From Rheum nobile (taxonomy: Eukaryota; Streptophyta; Magnoliopsida; Caryophyllales; Polygonaceae), in assembly GCA_027886185.1 (NCBI GenBank), contig WOAB01000188.1, forward strand, positions 3,782,001 through 3,846,000: a stretch of DNA of 64,000 nucleotides. Reading direction: 5' to 3'. Position 1 is the first letter of the stretch, and each line of letters begins with the position of its first letter. The notes beneath the pieces were generated by a model. That model saw only the letters and a program-made list of their open reading frames with translations, searched no databases and was not told the DNA's origin. This document shows, piece by piece, positions 8,701 to 20,299 of this stretch. A program made the translations under genes and the position numbers.

Positions 8701-10932
8701 TATCCCGTATTTCTGTAAGGGTATTTTGGAAATTACCCGAACGACTGTTGTGTACGTCAATTTAATTTTGGAGACAGAAAGACATTCTGTAATGTTCTTA
8801 ATCTTTGTAATATTTTTCTAAGTGAAATAATATACAGTCGACGTATTTCGACCGCCATAAGGCAGGCGGCGACCGCCGCCTGACAGGCTCTGACATCGTC
8901 ATCCTCTTCCCGGCAAGTTGGCAAGTGACACCAAAAAGTAGCGACCGCCGCCTAGGTGCAGGCCTAGCTCTGCCTCGCCGGCTTGACTCCGTGATGGTCA
9001 GCGAATCATATGACCTCCGATCTTAGCCCTCCACGTGCCCTTGGTTGTCCCCTGGAGTTTTGGCTATTTAAAGGAGGATTTGGGAGCTGAATTGAGCACA
9101 AATCTGAAGCTCAATCTCCCCATAAATCACTCGCCGGAAATTCAAGCTTTGCCGGATAATTCGCAATCGATCGCCGGAGCTCCATTTAGTGTTATTCCAG
9201 TTGCAAAGTGAAGCTGTGGAGGCCCTTGGAAGCTTAGAATCCAAAGCAAGGCAAAGGAGAGGCAAAACGATCGTCGTCGGTGAGTTTTGTGCTTCTCGTA
9301 ATTTTCCCGGTGTTCGTAGCGGCGCCCGCCGTAAGGCAGGCGGCGTCCGCCGCCCAGAAGCTCTTGGCTTGTTTCGGCCTTGGCTTCTGTGGCTTTCGAT
9401 CGGGCTTCGTTCCTTTTGATTTCTTCCGTTATTCTTTAGGTTTGTACTCGTTGTTGTCGAATCTAACTTAGGGTTTCTTTATGGGTCGATCCGAAGGAAT
9501 CTGTGTTGTCAGATCTGTCCCTGCTTCAAGCCCGAAAACCAGTTGTCGTCGTACCTAGCTTCGTTAAGCTTCTACGGATTTAAGGCAAGTGGCGGTTCGC
9601 TCTTGCTCATCATTCCATGTTTCCATTAATTATCAGTTGTTTAATTGAGTAATTAATTTGGAATGAATACTGTGTTCGTCTGGGAACAGTTTTGTTAATT
9701 GTTTTGGAGAACTAAAATATGATATTATAATAGGTTGTATATCTGTTAGAACAACGCTATTATGAATATATATTTATGTTGATAGCCTTGAGGGCGGTTA
9801 TGTTGATGTTTGTGGACTATTGTTGTGCTTGGACTATTTAGTTAGCACTAGTAGTTAGGAACGTTGGATTCGTTGGGATCTAGTCATTTCTTTATAATTT
9901 GGTAGAGAGGTGGCTAGACCCCACCTAATACCATATGGACGGTCATGACCCAACCTCTGATACACGAGTATAGAGGTGGTGCACTTAGTTGGTGGCACAA
10001 ATCTCGGAATTTAGTAGAGAGGTGGCTAGACCCCACCTAATACTATATGTATAGGATCCATGGGATATATACAATTAAAAGCTTGTAACGTGCTGTGCAT
10101 TTGAGAATCTCATAAGATAAGTGCCGTTGTCGCACATAATGAATATACCTTGGGCGAGTAGTGCAGCTAGGCGCTAGTGCAGCTAGGAAAGCTCGTCTTA
10201 ACTTTTAGTCGCTCGAATGCGATACTGTAATTATGAAATTCTGTAATTCTGTAATTCTGTGATTCTGTGTTGTTCCAGACTTTGTCATATCTTCCTTTAA
10301 GACTCATTTCGTTGGAGTCTTCTTTTGAGTTGATTTCTGGGAAGACCCGGTCTTCTAGAATCTTCTCTTGTGCATGCCTTTTGTTGTATTCCAGTAGCAG
10401 TATGGTGGTTGACTATCATACTCGACTGTTATTCGAGATACGATGAGTCTAACCTAATATGACTACTTCGAACCACTCTGGTTTTTGCATTTGCATGGTC
10501 TTTCATTAGACTAACCAACCGAAATTGTTCTCTACATGGTTGGCTGGTGTCATCCGTTCGATTCGGCACATCAGATAGAGCGCAGATTTGAGGAGACTAG
10601 AATGACTATGAAGACGACAGTGGTTTTTGAATGTTTTTTATGTTTTAATCAGGTTGAGAACCTTGGCCAGGTGATCATGGCGATCACAACCCCTTTTTGT
10701 ATATTTTAAGAAAGACTTTCGCTGTATTTTGTTTAACTCTATATTTAGTCCTATTCGGAATTGGGATGTAATTCCGGGACTCATGCTTTAATCGATTATT
10801 ATGATGATTTTTTATCATAAGTGTTTCATGGATTGTATTTAAACGGTAAAGCCTTGGGTGGCTTCGGTGAGGAAAACTAAGGTCACTGGCGGTAATACCT
10901 TTCCAAATGGGTTAAGATTTGGGGGTGTTACA
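8698..10932 (+). repeat. A0 3' LTR (2235 bp) with its own GC-rich motif
   Basis: It starts TGATATCCCG after a purine run and ends GGGGGTGTTACA, the same end as the F, G, H and S2 LTRs. A TATA-like TATTTAAA is at 9065-9072. GC-rich inverted-repeat motifs of the type GGCGGCGACCGCCGCC lie at 8851-8880, 8941-8956 and 9319-9355. The stretch 9890-10060 contains a short internal duplication (GGTGGCTAGACCCCACCTAA appears twice). Confidence 0.88.
9065..9072 (+). promoter_or_regulatory. TATA-like box of the A0 LTR
   Basis: TATTTAAA stands at the same place in the LTR as the clearer TATAAAAG boxes of F and S2, a short distance upstream of the GC-rich motif cluster. Confidence 0.5.
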
Positions 10933-12043
10933 ACTTTTTGTCATTCTCATGCATGTGGGGGCCACTTTGGGGCAAATAAAACTGCTAGGAAGGTTTTGGA
11001 CATAGGATTTTATTGGCCACACGTCTTTCGGGATGCACATGCCTTTTGTAATTCCTGTGATCAATGCCAAAGGGTCGGGAATATTTCTCGAAGGAACGAG
11101 ATGCCACAATCGAATTTAATTTTTTTGTGAAATTTTTGATGTTTGGGGCATTGACTTTATGGGACCCTTTCCTAGCTCCTTTGGTAACCTATATATTTTA
11201 CTTGCGGTGGACTACGTTTCCAAATGGATGGAAGCGAAGGCCACCAGGACTGATGATTCTAAAGTGGTGGCAAATTTTCTGAAGAAACGCATCTTCTCTA
11301 GGTTTGGAATCCCCAAAGCGTTGATAAGTGACAGGGGCACTCACTTCTGCAACAAGACTGTGAGTGGACTACTAAAGAAATATCATGTCACGCAGAGAAT
11401 CTCCATGGCCTACCACCCATAAACCAATGGGCAAGCTGAAGTGTCCAATAGAGAGATAAAAACAATCCTTGAGAAGACGGTCACTCCAAACAAGAAGGAT
11501 TGGAGCCTGAGATTAGATGATGCTTTGTGGGCCTATCGGACAGCCTACAAAACCCCCATTGGGATGTCTCCTTTCAGATTGGTATTTGGAAAAGCATGCT
11601 ATCTTCCAGTGGAGCTTGAGCACAAGGCATTATGGGCTGTGAAGAAATGCAATATGCAAATTGATGAGGTGGGAGAATTTCGTAAGTTGCAGCTGCAAGA
11701 GTTGGAGGAGATATGCCTTGACGCGTATGACAACGCAGTTATTTACAAGGAGAAGACGAAGGCTTGGCATGATAAGAACATTCTGAGAAAGGACTTCAAC
11801 ATTGGGGACAAGGTCCTACTATTTCAGTCTCGCCTGCAACTTTTCCCAGGGAAACTCTGTTCCAGATGGTTGGGTCCCTACGTTGTTACTCGCGTTTTTC
11901 CACATGGAGTAGTTGATATATATGATGGGAAGACCGATAGCGTGTCTAAGGTGAATGGTCAAAGGTTAAAACCTTACCATGAGGGATTCAACAACGAGGC
12001 GATAGATGAGATGGTTCTTGAGGAACCAATTGCTGAGACCTAG
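10933..12043 (+). pseudogene. E integrase, truncated and frameshifted
   Basis: The zinc-binding region (CHSHACGGHFGANKTARK...CNSCDQC) is followed by the catalytic core, with GIDFMGPF, ISDRGTHF and the glutamate in AEVSNREI all recognisable. The C-terminal domain (WHDKNILRKDFNIGDKVLLF...VNGQRLKPYHEG) is complete. The frame shifts near the T-run at 11118-11127, and TAA at 11420 replaces the glutamine of the HPQTNG motif. The start is missing because A0 is inserted here. Confidence 0.88.
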
Positions 12044-13446
12044 TTGGAGAGCACTGAGTCGAGCCACGACAATAACTAAGACGCTGCTCGGGAGGCAACC
12101 CGAGGTATGACATTCCTTTCTTGTCCTTTCCCTTCTAGATTGATTATTGTTTTGCTTTGTCTCGTTTTCAATTTTTTTTTTTTTTTTTTTTGTTTCTAGA
12201 CTAACCTGCAGGTAGGAGACCCGGAGCCAAAAATTCGAAGACGGTCTTCCACACTAGAAACTTTTCCGCGATCGCGGAAGTTTTTCCGCGGTCGCGGAAC
12301 TATCACTGTAAGTCTCCTCAAAAAAAAAAGTTTGGCGTTTTTCCGCGATCGCGGCTTTATTTCCGCGATCGCAGCCCAACTGTCTGTGTTTTATTTTGCG
12401 AGACGGTGCGCATCATGATGCCCAGGAGGAGACATTAGCCCGACATTTTATTTGGCACCGATGATGGCCTGACATTCGACAGCTGACGAGAAGGAACACC
12501 AGAGCCCACAACACGATTACATCTGGGCTCCACTATGTGTTCGTTGAAGGCCATGCAGCCCCGATTTCTTTGCTATATCCAATACACCTTATAGTGGATT
12601 CCTTTTGGTTGCACGGTGGAGATTGAGTTTGAAGACCGGCGCGACACCAGCGACATGTACTTTATTGTTATACCGCCAGCACCAACTTTCACGTCCAAGC
12701 ACTTCAGCGACGGTTGTGAGTACTTTTCTGCTTTTCCCTATGCTTCATTCTTTTTTGTCTTTCATTACATTGAGGACAATGCAATATTTAAGCATGGGGG
12801 AGTGTTCTATACTTGCTAGTCGTTGAGGAGAAAGAAAGAAAAAATAAAGAAAATGAAAAAGCCAAAAAAATTGAAAACAAACATAAATAAATCCTGGGAT
12901 AAGTCGAAAACCCAAAAGGGCGGCTTAGGTAATAAGAAGGTGGCTTGGACCAGCATTAGGCTGGGGTAATAATTGGTCAAGAGTGATGTGAGTTTTATGT
13001 GAGCCCATCTATTGAAAAATGAAATGAGTGGCTTGGTGAAAACCAGAAAGGGCGCCTTGGCAAAATAAGTGAAAAGAAGAAGAGCGATTATTAGGATTCC
13101 TCATTTTTCCTGGCGTGGTGACATAAGAAGAGGTGATATAAGGAGGATTCGGGTAGGTCACTCTGGGAGGTATAAAAAGATAGATGGAAGCTAGGATTAG
13201 ATTTTTATTCACTCTATGGTGTTCGGGATAAGCTTGGGGGAATTACTCTGCTTTCCTTTAGGCTTGGTGTGTGTATGTTTTGTGTTGTGTGTGCTTTTTT
13301 GTGTTGGTGCCTTGGAGTTCATGTTTAGGTGCAATTCTTAGTGGAGATGGTTTTTCTGTGCTTCCTGAGACCTTGGGGATTTGATTGGAGGAGTAGGTTT
13401 ATATTAGCTTACTTGAGGACGAGCAAAGTTTAAGCATGGGGGAATT
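12044..13446 (+). other. E 3' noncoding region between pol and LTR
   Basis: Holds GGGAGGCAACCCGAGGT at 12090-12106, identical to a box in element B (43112-43128, other strand), and a T-run near 12172-12191. GC palindromes of the TTCCGCGATCGCGGAA type lie at 12264-12279, 12284-12299, 12341-12354 and 12361-12374. ACATTGAGGACAATG at 12767-12781 is followed by an internal PPT-like run (TTTAAGCATGGGGGAG, 12787-12802). No env-like frame is convincing. Confidence 0.75.
13434..13446 (+). promoter_or_regulatory. E polypurine tract
   Basis: AGCATGGGGGAATT-type tract directly abuts the 3' LTR, the same form as the PPT of element B on the other strand. Confidence 0.82.
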
Positions 13447-14801
13447 TGATCAGCGCTACTTTTTAGGGTTTAACTAGGAGTTGTTACCGGTGTTTTGGGT
13501 GCTATTTGGAGACGTTTAGAGCACAATTGTAGAGATTGGAGTTGAAGAGAAGAAGTATGATTATGGTGGTTTGGAGAAGCTAAATGAAGATATATTGAAG
13601 ATGAGAAGGAAGCCACCCAAGAAGACGAAGAGAAACCAAGTGGAGAAGTGCTACATGAGCCAAACCGCGGTCACGGGGCTGAGGGCCGCGGTCGCGGAAT
13701 CCACGAAAGGCGAGGAGTGAAGAGCAAGATGAACCGCGGTCGTGGGGACAAAACCGCGGTCGCGGGTTACCGCAGTCGCGGAAGTTCAGTGGCGGTCGCG
13801 GAAAAGTCGAGAGCTGAGAGATTTGACATTCAATTTTCCGCGGTCGTGGATGCTTTTTCCGCGGTCGCGGATGCTTTTTCCACGGTCGCGGAAATCCACA
13901 TCAGACGCGCTGAAGAGTTTCGTCAAAAGATTTCGTTATTTACTTTATTTCTTTCAGTTCGATTATATTATTTCCATTTAGATTAGACTTGTTATCTTTA
14001 GTCTTAGTTTTGCTAGGTTATTTAACCTAGTTTTCTTAGCCACTATTCGGGATCGAATCGTTCATTATTCAGTATTATTTTCCCTTTGAGTTATGAAGAA
14101 CTAAGCACCTTTGCTTAGTCCGACGATTGAAGCCTTCATTTGATATATGATTGTGAGGTTATAACTCTTTTTCCTATTTCTTTGGATTATATCTTTTCTC
14201 TTGAGCTTATTCCTTTTGATTATTATTGATTTGACTGGATTGGCCACCTAGTTGATATTAGTAATTGTCTATTGCTAGGGTTTGGATATTTCGGGTTGAG
14301 ATTCCTTATCTTGTGTAGCAAACATGATATTCTAGGACTAGTTTATTGTGAAAGAGAATTGATTATATGTTAAATACTGTGGGTCGTGGTGTTGTATGTA
14401 TCCTGGTTAATTCCTATGCTTCTTGCTGCTATTGAATTAAATCTTGAAGGTTGGTAGGGATTGTTTAATAGTTAGGGTTACCAGGATGGGTAGGACTGGT
14501 AACTAATTCAGAATAGGGACAGGAATAATCATAGAAAGGAATAGAGATAATCTAGGACCAATCAATCAAATGAATGATGGATATTTGTTTGGCTAAGTGT
14601 TTTTCCCTAATTGATTACAAACTTTGTTTTATTTACTTTGTTTACTTGCAACCAAATCAACCAAAACTCCCCTTTGTTACTTTGGCATATTAATTCCCAT
14701 AAAGAAAGATAACTCCTCACTGTGGGATTCGACCCTTGCTTCTACTAGTTTAGGTTTTTAAGGATTATTTTGTTTAGGGCACACGACTTTAACCCCTATC
14801 A
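13447..14801 (+). repeat. E 3' LTR (1355 bp)
   Basis: Starts TGATCAGCGCTAC and ends CCCCTATCA. It aligns along its whole length with the inverted LTR at 18102-19463. A dense cluster of CCGCGGTCGCGG-type palindromes occupies about 13664-13893. Confidence 0.88.
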
Positions 14802-15027
14802 CGAGGCACTGATCGATTTTGTTGGGCACTGGGCATATGTGGACCATTGCTCGGGCCAGAATTGGAAAAACCTGGCCAAGCCTCTAGAGGCCTTTCTTGG
14901 CCTTCCCAGCGGCACCAGCAGTGGCGCCATGACGATCCAGATGGGCATTTGGTGTTCCACCTGTCGCGTTGGTCCTCTTCTTGTTAGTGCCCGGGGAAGA
15001 CGAAATTTTTCCAGAGTTGGAGAAGTC

Positions 15028-15440
15028 TAGGGATGTTCAACGGTTTCGGTTTTAGACCGAACCGAACAAACCGAACCGAAACCGAACCTATTTAATTCGG
15101 TTCGGTTTTTGGTTTTTAAAATCACATTTCGGTTTTCGGTTCGGTTCGGGTTCGGTTTTTTTCGGTTAAAATCGATTTTTAAAAAATATTTAGTTTTTAC
15201 TTTTTTTCAATAGAAATTTCAGTCCTAAGTATACCTTGTTCGGTTTTTTGGGTTTTTTTTTGGGTTTTTCGGTTTAGAATCGGTTCATACCTTTTTCATT
15301 GTTCGGTTTTAACCGAAACCGAACCGAACAAAACCGAACCGAACCGGTTATATTCGGTTCGGTTTTCGGTTCAAATTTTTTACAATTTCGGTATCGGTTT
15401 TGTTCGGTTCGGTTCGGTTCTGGACCGATGAACAACCCTA
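15028..15440. mobile_element. hAT-type MITE, 413 bp
   Basis: Terminal inverted repeats TAGGGATGTTCA and TAGGGTTGTTCA bound the element, and GAGAAGTC is duplicated outside (15020-15027 and 15441-15448). An 8-bp TSD is the hallmark of the hAT superfamily. Both subterminal regions are filled with inverted CGGTTCGGTTTT / AAACCGAACCG repeats, so the whole can fold back. No coding capacity. Confidence 0.92.
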
Positions 15441-15454
15441 GAGAAGTCTTGCCT

Positions 15455-18076
15455 CTAGAGTGCCTCTGGGGACTCGTTGAACCTAGTAGGCGCGACCTCA
15501 ATGGCCTTTTGGGGATCGCGCTCAACATGGTCCTGCAAGATCTCATGGGGAGACATTGGATGCAAGGTGACGTGCTTCCCGTGGTAATTGAACACATAAG
15601 TGTTCAAATAGCCATCATGGAGCACGCGCCTGTCAAATTGCCATGGGCGCCCAAGCAAAATATGGGTGGCGTCCATTGCAACGACATCACAAAGTATAGA
15701 ATCACAGTATTGCCCTATGGAAAAAGAAAATGAGCATTGGCGAGATACTGTGTTACCTAGACTGGAAGAAATCCATTGGAGGGCATAAGGCTGTGGATGA
15801 GGCGTCGTAGGCAACTTGAAGTGTGTCACGACCTTCTCATTGACAATGTTAGCACATGATCCTCCATCAACTATGACACTCAAGGAAGCCGTCTGGACGA
15901 GAGCCCTTGTGTGGAACAAGTTCTCGCGTTGGTCGTGGATGCTCGCTTCCTTGAATGTGAGGAGACGACGTGTCACCAAGCTCAATGGTGTGCCCGTGTG
16001 CAGAGAAGCGGGTTCGCAGTCGTATGCGTCTTCCTCCTCTTCGATGCCTTCATCGACGATCTCGAGTGTTGGCTCCTCGTCGTCGATAGATTCATAGCTG
16101 GCGGTCGCGGTGGAGAACAACACCTTACGAGTATTGGGGCAGTCCTTCTTATAGTGGCCTCTTCCACCACATTTGTAACACTTGACGTCGTGCGCGCGAT
16201 CTGTGCCCACTGGATCTTGTCTGGGCGCGTTCTGGCGTGGTGCGGTGCTTGGCGTCGAAGGCTTCTCTTTGGGGGCTTGGCTCAATGCGGCTGTGGTAGA
16301 GACAGTAGGGCGAACATTAGTAAAAGGTAATCCACTAGGGTTAGAAGAATACCTTGGTTGGCCACTTGGAAAAGTGTAAGACTTTCGGCGAGAGATTTGT
16401 GCATGGATTTGCATCGCCGTGTGTGTGAGGGTGTTCAAATCTTTGATGGGAAAAATCTCGAGTTGATCACGGATGTTGGTGTTCAAGCCACTCAAGAATT
16501 TCGTCCTCAAAGTCGATGGTGCAATGGAGATGTTGGCCTTGTAATACATGTCTTTAAGCTTGGAAAAGAACTCGAGTGGACTCATTGACCCTTGGCGAGC
16601 CATGGAAATTTCCATTCTCATTTGATTCCTATAGTCTGGAGGCACGTATTTCTTGGTCATTACGTAGACTAGTTGATGCCATTCAGTGACTCGTGTTCTG
16701 TGGCGACGCACGCAGTCATCCTCGAAACGATGCCACCACACTCGGGCTGCTCCTCGAAAGTGAAGTGTCGAGGCGTAAACATGCTCCTTTGGAGGAACGC
16801 GACAATAGCGTAGGGTGTACTCCATAGCCTGCACCCATTCAAGAAAAACAGAGGGATTGTATTCACCAAAGAAATGCTCGATCTTTACCTTGACTTTGTG
16901 TCGTTGGTATCGAGGCTGGGTAGGTGCTTGGTTGAACGCGTTGTTGGGCACGACGGCATAGAGAGGATTCTCGTAGGCGCACATACCATGGGGTCTATCG
17001 CGTCCAACCTGGCATCTATCGCGGTCTTGGTGATCTTCTCCGCGAGCAAACTCATCCCTTGGCGCATAGGCGTCGTCGCGTCGGCGTCTTCGCGGCTGGT
17101 CATCGTAGTCGGCTCGACAAATGTCCCTTGGTACAACATCGCGGCGCTCGCCGCCAATGTCACGAACGCGTTCTCCTTGGGGCTAGAGACGCGGTGGAGG
17201 TATCCAATCCGAACGGTGATCCTGTAATTCAAGTGGATCTCCAAGAGGGGGGTGAAAAAATTAGGGTTGACCATACCTGAGTCCTCGATCTCCTCGTCGT
17301 CATACTTGTCGAAGTCGTCGTGGACATTGGGTGTGATCGACGCGTAGCCATCGGATCCGTAATGCAGCGTCCGAACACTTTGGTGTCGAAGATGATCGCG
17401 TACATCATGGCTCCGTGGCTGGGTAGTTGGGGTTCTCAATGGATCATCGCGTATGCCCACTTGGTCGGCGACTAGGTCTCCTTGGCGTCGCATCGGCTTG
17501 CTCAGCTCGGCGAGGGCGGCCGTCATGAGGCGCTGAGCCCGGTACGCGTCTCTGGGTTCTCCTAGAGGCATAGCGATCATCAAAGTTGTATGGTTCAGAA
17601 AACTCACCTTGAGTGTCTTCGGCATCGCGGTCGTTGTCAGAGCCGGTGTCGAAGCCAGCGGGTGTGGCTCTGGGCACGTAGCGGTCCGTGTGCGAAACGA
17701 AGCCTTGGCGACTCTCGATGACACTTTGCATACGATTGAGTTGTGGTTGAGGTTGAGATGTCGAAGGCATGATCCCTTTGCCTTTGTCGACTCTTGTCTT
17801 CGATGGACCGGCATCGGTGGCTCGTGGTTGAGCCGGCGCGTCCATAGTACTCAGGGGTGTTGGAGTGGGCACGAGTTGTGTTGCGCGTTCTCTGGCTTCA
17901 AATTGAGCAACGCGTTGATGAAGAGCTTGGATCTCTCGTTGCTCCTCGGACAACTTCATGATGGGGTCTTGTTGTGGGGGGTCAATCGGTGGTTGGTCTT
18001 GGGGTAGACCCAACAGCGGTGGATGTGAATTGGTGTTGTCGATTCCAAGTTGGTCTTCACGTTGTCCAACCGTCAT
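15455..18076 (-). pseudogene. gag-pro: C gag-protease, with two compensating frameshifts
   Basis: The first ATG after the PBS is at 18076 (MTVGQREDQLGID...). A Glu/Gln-rich coiled-coil-like part follows (EEQREIQALHQRVAQFEARE). The frame shifts near 17575 and back near 17250, close to a C/A run. The clean last part (16984-15455) has a capsid-type Gag (FFGEYNPSVFLEWVQAMEY...WWHRFEDD), a CCHC knuckle (CYKCGGRGHYKKDC) and an aspartic protease (VIVDGGSCANIVN, THILLGRPWQFD, HPMSPHEI). Gag and protease share one frame here. A stop at 15455 ends it just before the MITE, and nothing like RT follows. The protease is of the A1 type, not the LDLGAS form of Athila. Confidence 0.85.
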
Positions 18077-18080
18077 TAGT

Positions 18081-18098
18081 TCCCCGACAACGGTGCCA
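18081..18098 (-). promoter_or_regulatory. C primer binding site (tRNA-Asp type)
   Basis: TGGCACCGTTGTCGGGGA on the - strand, 3 bp from the LTR, is a near match to the tRNA-Asp PBS common in Athila/Tat elements. It shows that 18102-19463 is a 5' LTR with internal sequence attached, not a solo LTR. Confidence 0.8.
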
Positions 18099-18101
18099 AT
18101 T

Positions 18102-19463
18102 TGATGGAGGCTAAAGTCGTATCGCCTTATCAAAGTAATCCTTTAAAACCTAAACTAGTAGAATAGGCAAGCAAGGGTCGAATCCCACAGGGAGGAGTTG
18201 TCTTTCTTAATGTAAATTTGCATACAATAGTAATAAAGGGGGGTTTTGGTTGGTTGTTTGTAAGTAAGTAAACAAAGGAAACAAAAGCAAAGGTTTGTAA
18301 TCAAATTGGGAAAAACACTTAGCCAAACAAATATCCCCCATTCATTCGATTGATTGGTCCTAGGTTATCTATATTCCTTCCTTTGATTATTCATGTCCTT
18401 ATTCTGAAATAGTTACCAGTCCTACCAGTCCAGGTAACCCTAACTATCGAACACATAAGAAACCATCAAGATTTAGAACAATAGCAGTAAGACACATAGG
18501 AATTAACCAGGATACATGCAACCCTAATTTTTCGCAGCATTTAACACATAATCAATTCTCTTTCATAATAAACTAGTCCTACCAGTCCTAGAATATCATG
18601 GATGCTAGAAAAGATAAGGAATCTCAACCCGAAATTTCCAAACCCTAGCAATAGACAATTACTAATATCAACTAGGTGATCAATCTAGTCAAATCAATAA
18701 GAATCAATAGGAATAAGCTTAAGAGAAAAGATATAATCCAAAGGAATAGGAAATAGAGTTATAACCTCACAATCATGAATCAAATGAAGGCTTCAATTGC
18801 CGGACTAAGCAAAGGGTGCTTAGTTCTTCATAGTCTTGAAATAAAAACTCAAAGGGAAAAGGATGTTGAATAATAAACTAGATCTGAATAATTAATGAAA
18901 GTGGCTGGGAAAATTAGGTTGAATAACCTAACCCAAAACCTAAAGCTAAAAAGATAACAAGTCTAATCTAAATGGAAATAATATAATCCTACCGGAATAA
19001 AGAATTAAAGAAAAATAAAATAAAATAAAAGTAAAACTTCGGAAAATCCTCGGACGCGCTGATGACATAGATTTCCGCGATCGCGGAGAAAGCTTCCGCG
19101 ATCGCGGAAAATAAACATTGATACTCTTTTGCTCTCGACTTTTCCGTGACCTAGCCTTGGAATTCCGCGATCGCGGTTCTTCGGTTTTCTCCACTTCGCC
19201 TCTCGTCTATTTGCCGCGACCGCGGCCATGGCCTCCGCGACCGCGGTTTTGCTCCTGTAGAACCACTTGGTTCTACTTCTTCGTCTTCTTGGGTGGCTTT
19301 CTTCTCTCTTCAATATATCTTCATTTAAGCTTCTCCAAACCACCATATCTGCACACATCTACTCCTCAACTCCGATCTCTACAATACGCTCTAAACATCT
19401 CCAAATGGTACCTAAAACATAAGTAACAACTCCTAGTTAAACCCTACAAAGTAGCGCTGATCA
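18102..19463 (-). repeat. C 5' LTR (1362 bp)
   Basis: On the - strand it starts TGATCAGCGCTAC and ends CCTCCATCA. It is homologous to the E LTR. It contains TTCCGCGATCGCGGAA-type palindromes at 19073-19088, 19094-19109 and further copies to about 19250. Confidence 0.88.
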
Positions 19464-20283
19464 GCTACCTATAACAATATGGGCAGACATGGGAGTAAAA
19501 ACGAACCAAAAGACAACAATCAAGAAAATCACTAGTCAAGTCACAAAGTTCACGTTGGTAGGGCTAGTTTGGCTTGCCGTGAGGGAGGCTTGGCTTGCAC
19601 AAGAGATGGTGTATCAAGCAAGTTGCAATCAAACAAACAAGAACAAATTGAAACCCGAAAACAAATGTAAATAAAGTAACCTAATTAGCAAGAAATCACC
19701 TTCTAGGAAGCTTGACCTAGACGGTGGAGAGGTTGAGAAGATGAGCTTAGACCGAGAGTGGGTTAGGGTTGCCTTATTTTGGCTTTACCTAACTTTGGTA
19801 ACTTTTTTTTATTTTTGAATATCTTTTTGATATCTTTTTTTTTTTTAATATCTGAGATCTTATCTTTTGATCTTTTCGGATTGCAAAAGGAAACAAAAGA
19901 AAAATGGTCTAAGTAACAAGAATATCACAAGTGTGATATTTAGAGATAGGAGAGAGAAGATAAGATTTGATTGATATCTTATAAGGAAATTCGGTTAACT
20001 TAACTAAAAAGCAAAATCTAGCAAACAAGGAAACTCTATCCACGCGTGAAACAAGGAAACAAAATATTCTAGCATGCAAGATAACAAATTACCTAACACA
20101 CCAAAACTTAGGGAAGAAGAAGAAAAATTTCGGCCAAGAGTTTATCTTGTAGAAACCGAGTAGGTTAGGCAAATATGGAAACTTTGGTTTTTCTCAAGAT
20201 CTTACGAAAACAAACGATGGGGGTTAAGAAAAAAAAAATTGTGAACAAGATGTAAAATTGAGTTCGTGACTTACAAGACTGCT
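19464..20283 (-). other. D untranslated leader
   Basis: About 820 bp of AT-rich sequence with T- and A-runs (19804-19850, 20228-20240). No coding frame stands out on either strand. It lies where the 5' leader of D is expected. Confidence 0.55.
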
Positions 20284-20297
20284 GGGCTCTGATGCCA
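20284..20297 (-). promoter_or_regulatory. D primer binding site (tRNA-Met type)
   Basis: TGGCATCAGAGCCC on the - strand, 2 bp from the LTR, differs by one base from the canonical TGGTATCAGAGC core. Confidence 0.78.
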
Positions 20298-20299
20298 GT

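Larger units (their letters stand above)
1..10932 (+). mobile_element. Element A0: 3' part of a Tekay-type chromovirus LTR retrotransposon, interrupted by A1
   Basis: The integrase reading at 1-103 resumes at 7786 after element A1 and continues through a C-terminal chromodomain. A purine-rich tract (about 8686-8697) and a long 3' LTR (8698-10932) follow. The 5' half lies outside the window. The same coding order and about 2.2-kb LTRs are seen in element F at 22780-36332, which is clearly the same lineage. Immediately after the LTR the sequence becomes the integrase of element E, so A0 lies inside E. Its TSD would start ACTTT at 10933, but the partner is outside the window. The chromodomain and long LTRs point to the Tekay/Del chromovirus lineage; this assignment is by motif only. 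Confidence 0.88.
10933..14801 (+). mobile_element. Element E: 3' part of an Athila-type LTR retrotransposon
   Basis: Integrase (10933-12043), a noncoding 3' region with Athila-like landmark boxes, a PPT and the 3' LTR (13447-14801) are in order on the + strand. The 5' half lies beyond the A0 insertion, outside the window. The integrase C-terminus (KVLLFQSRLQLFPGKL...) is the Athila form. The LTR is homologous to the - strand LTR of element C at 18102-19463. Confidence 0.86.
14802..19463 (-). mobile_element. Element C: gag-protease LTR element with Athila-like LTR, 3' part lost
   Basis: Reading the - strand, an LTR (19463 to 18102) is followed by a tRNA-Asp-type PBS and a gag-protease frame reaching 15455. 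Another 430 bp of unclear, stop-containing sequence runs to the junction with the E LTR at 14801/14802. No RT or integrase is visible. A hAT MITE (15028-15440) is inserted. The LTR family is that of element E, while the gag-protease resembles A1 rather than the Athila gag of element B. Confidence 0.75.

Noticed and set aside
14770..15030. An 86-codon + strand frame after the E LTR as a gene
   Set aside because: It spans the E LTR end and runs into the MITE target. No motif is present and the opposite strand belongs to element C.
18102..19463. Interpretation of the C LTR as a solo LTR
   Set aside because: A tRNA-Asp-type PBS follows it directly and the flanking pentamers (CAATT and GCTAC) do not match.
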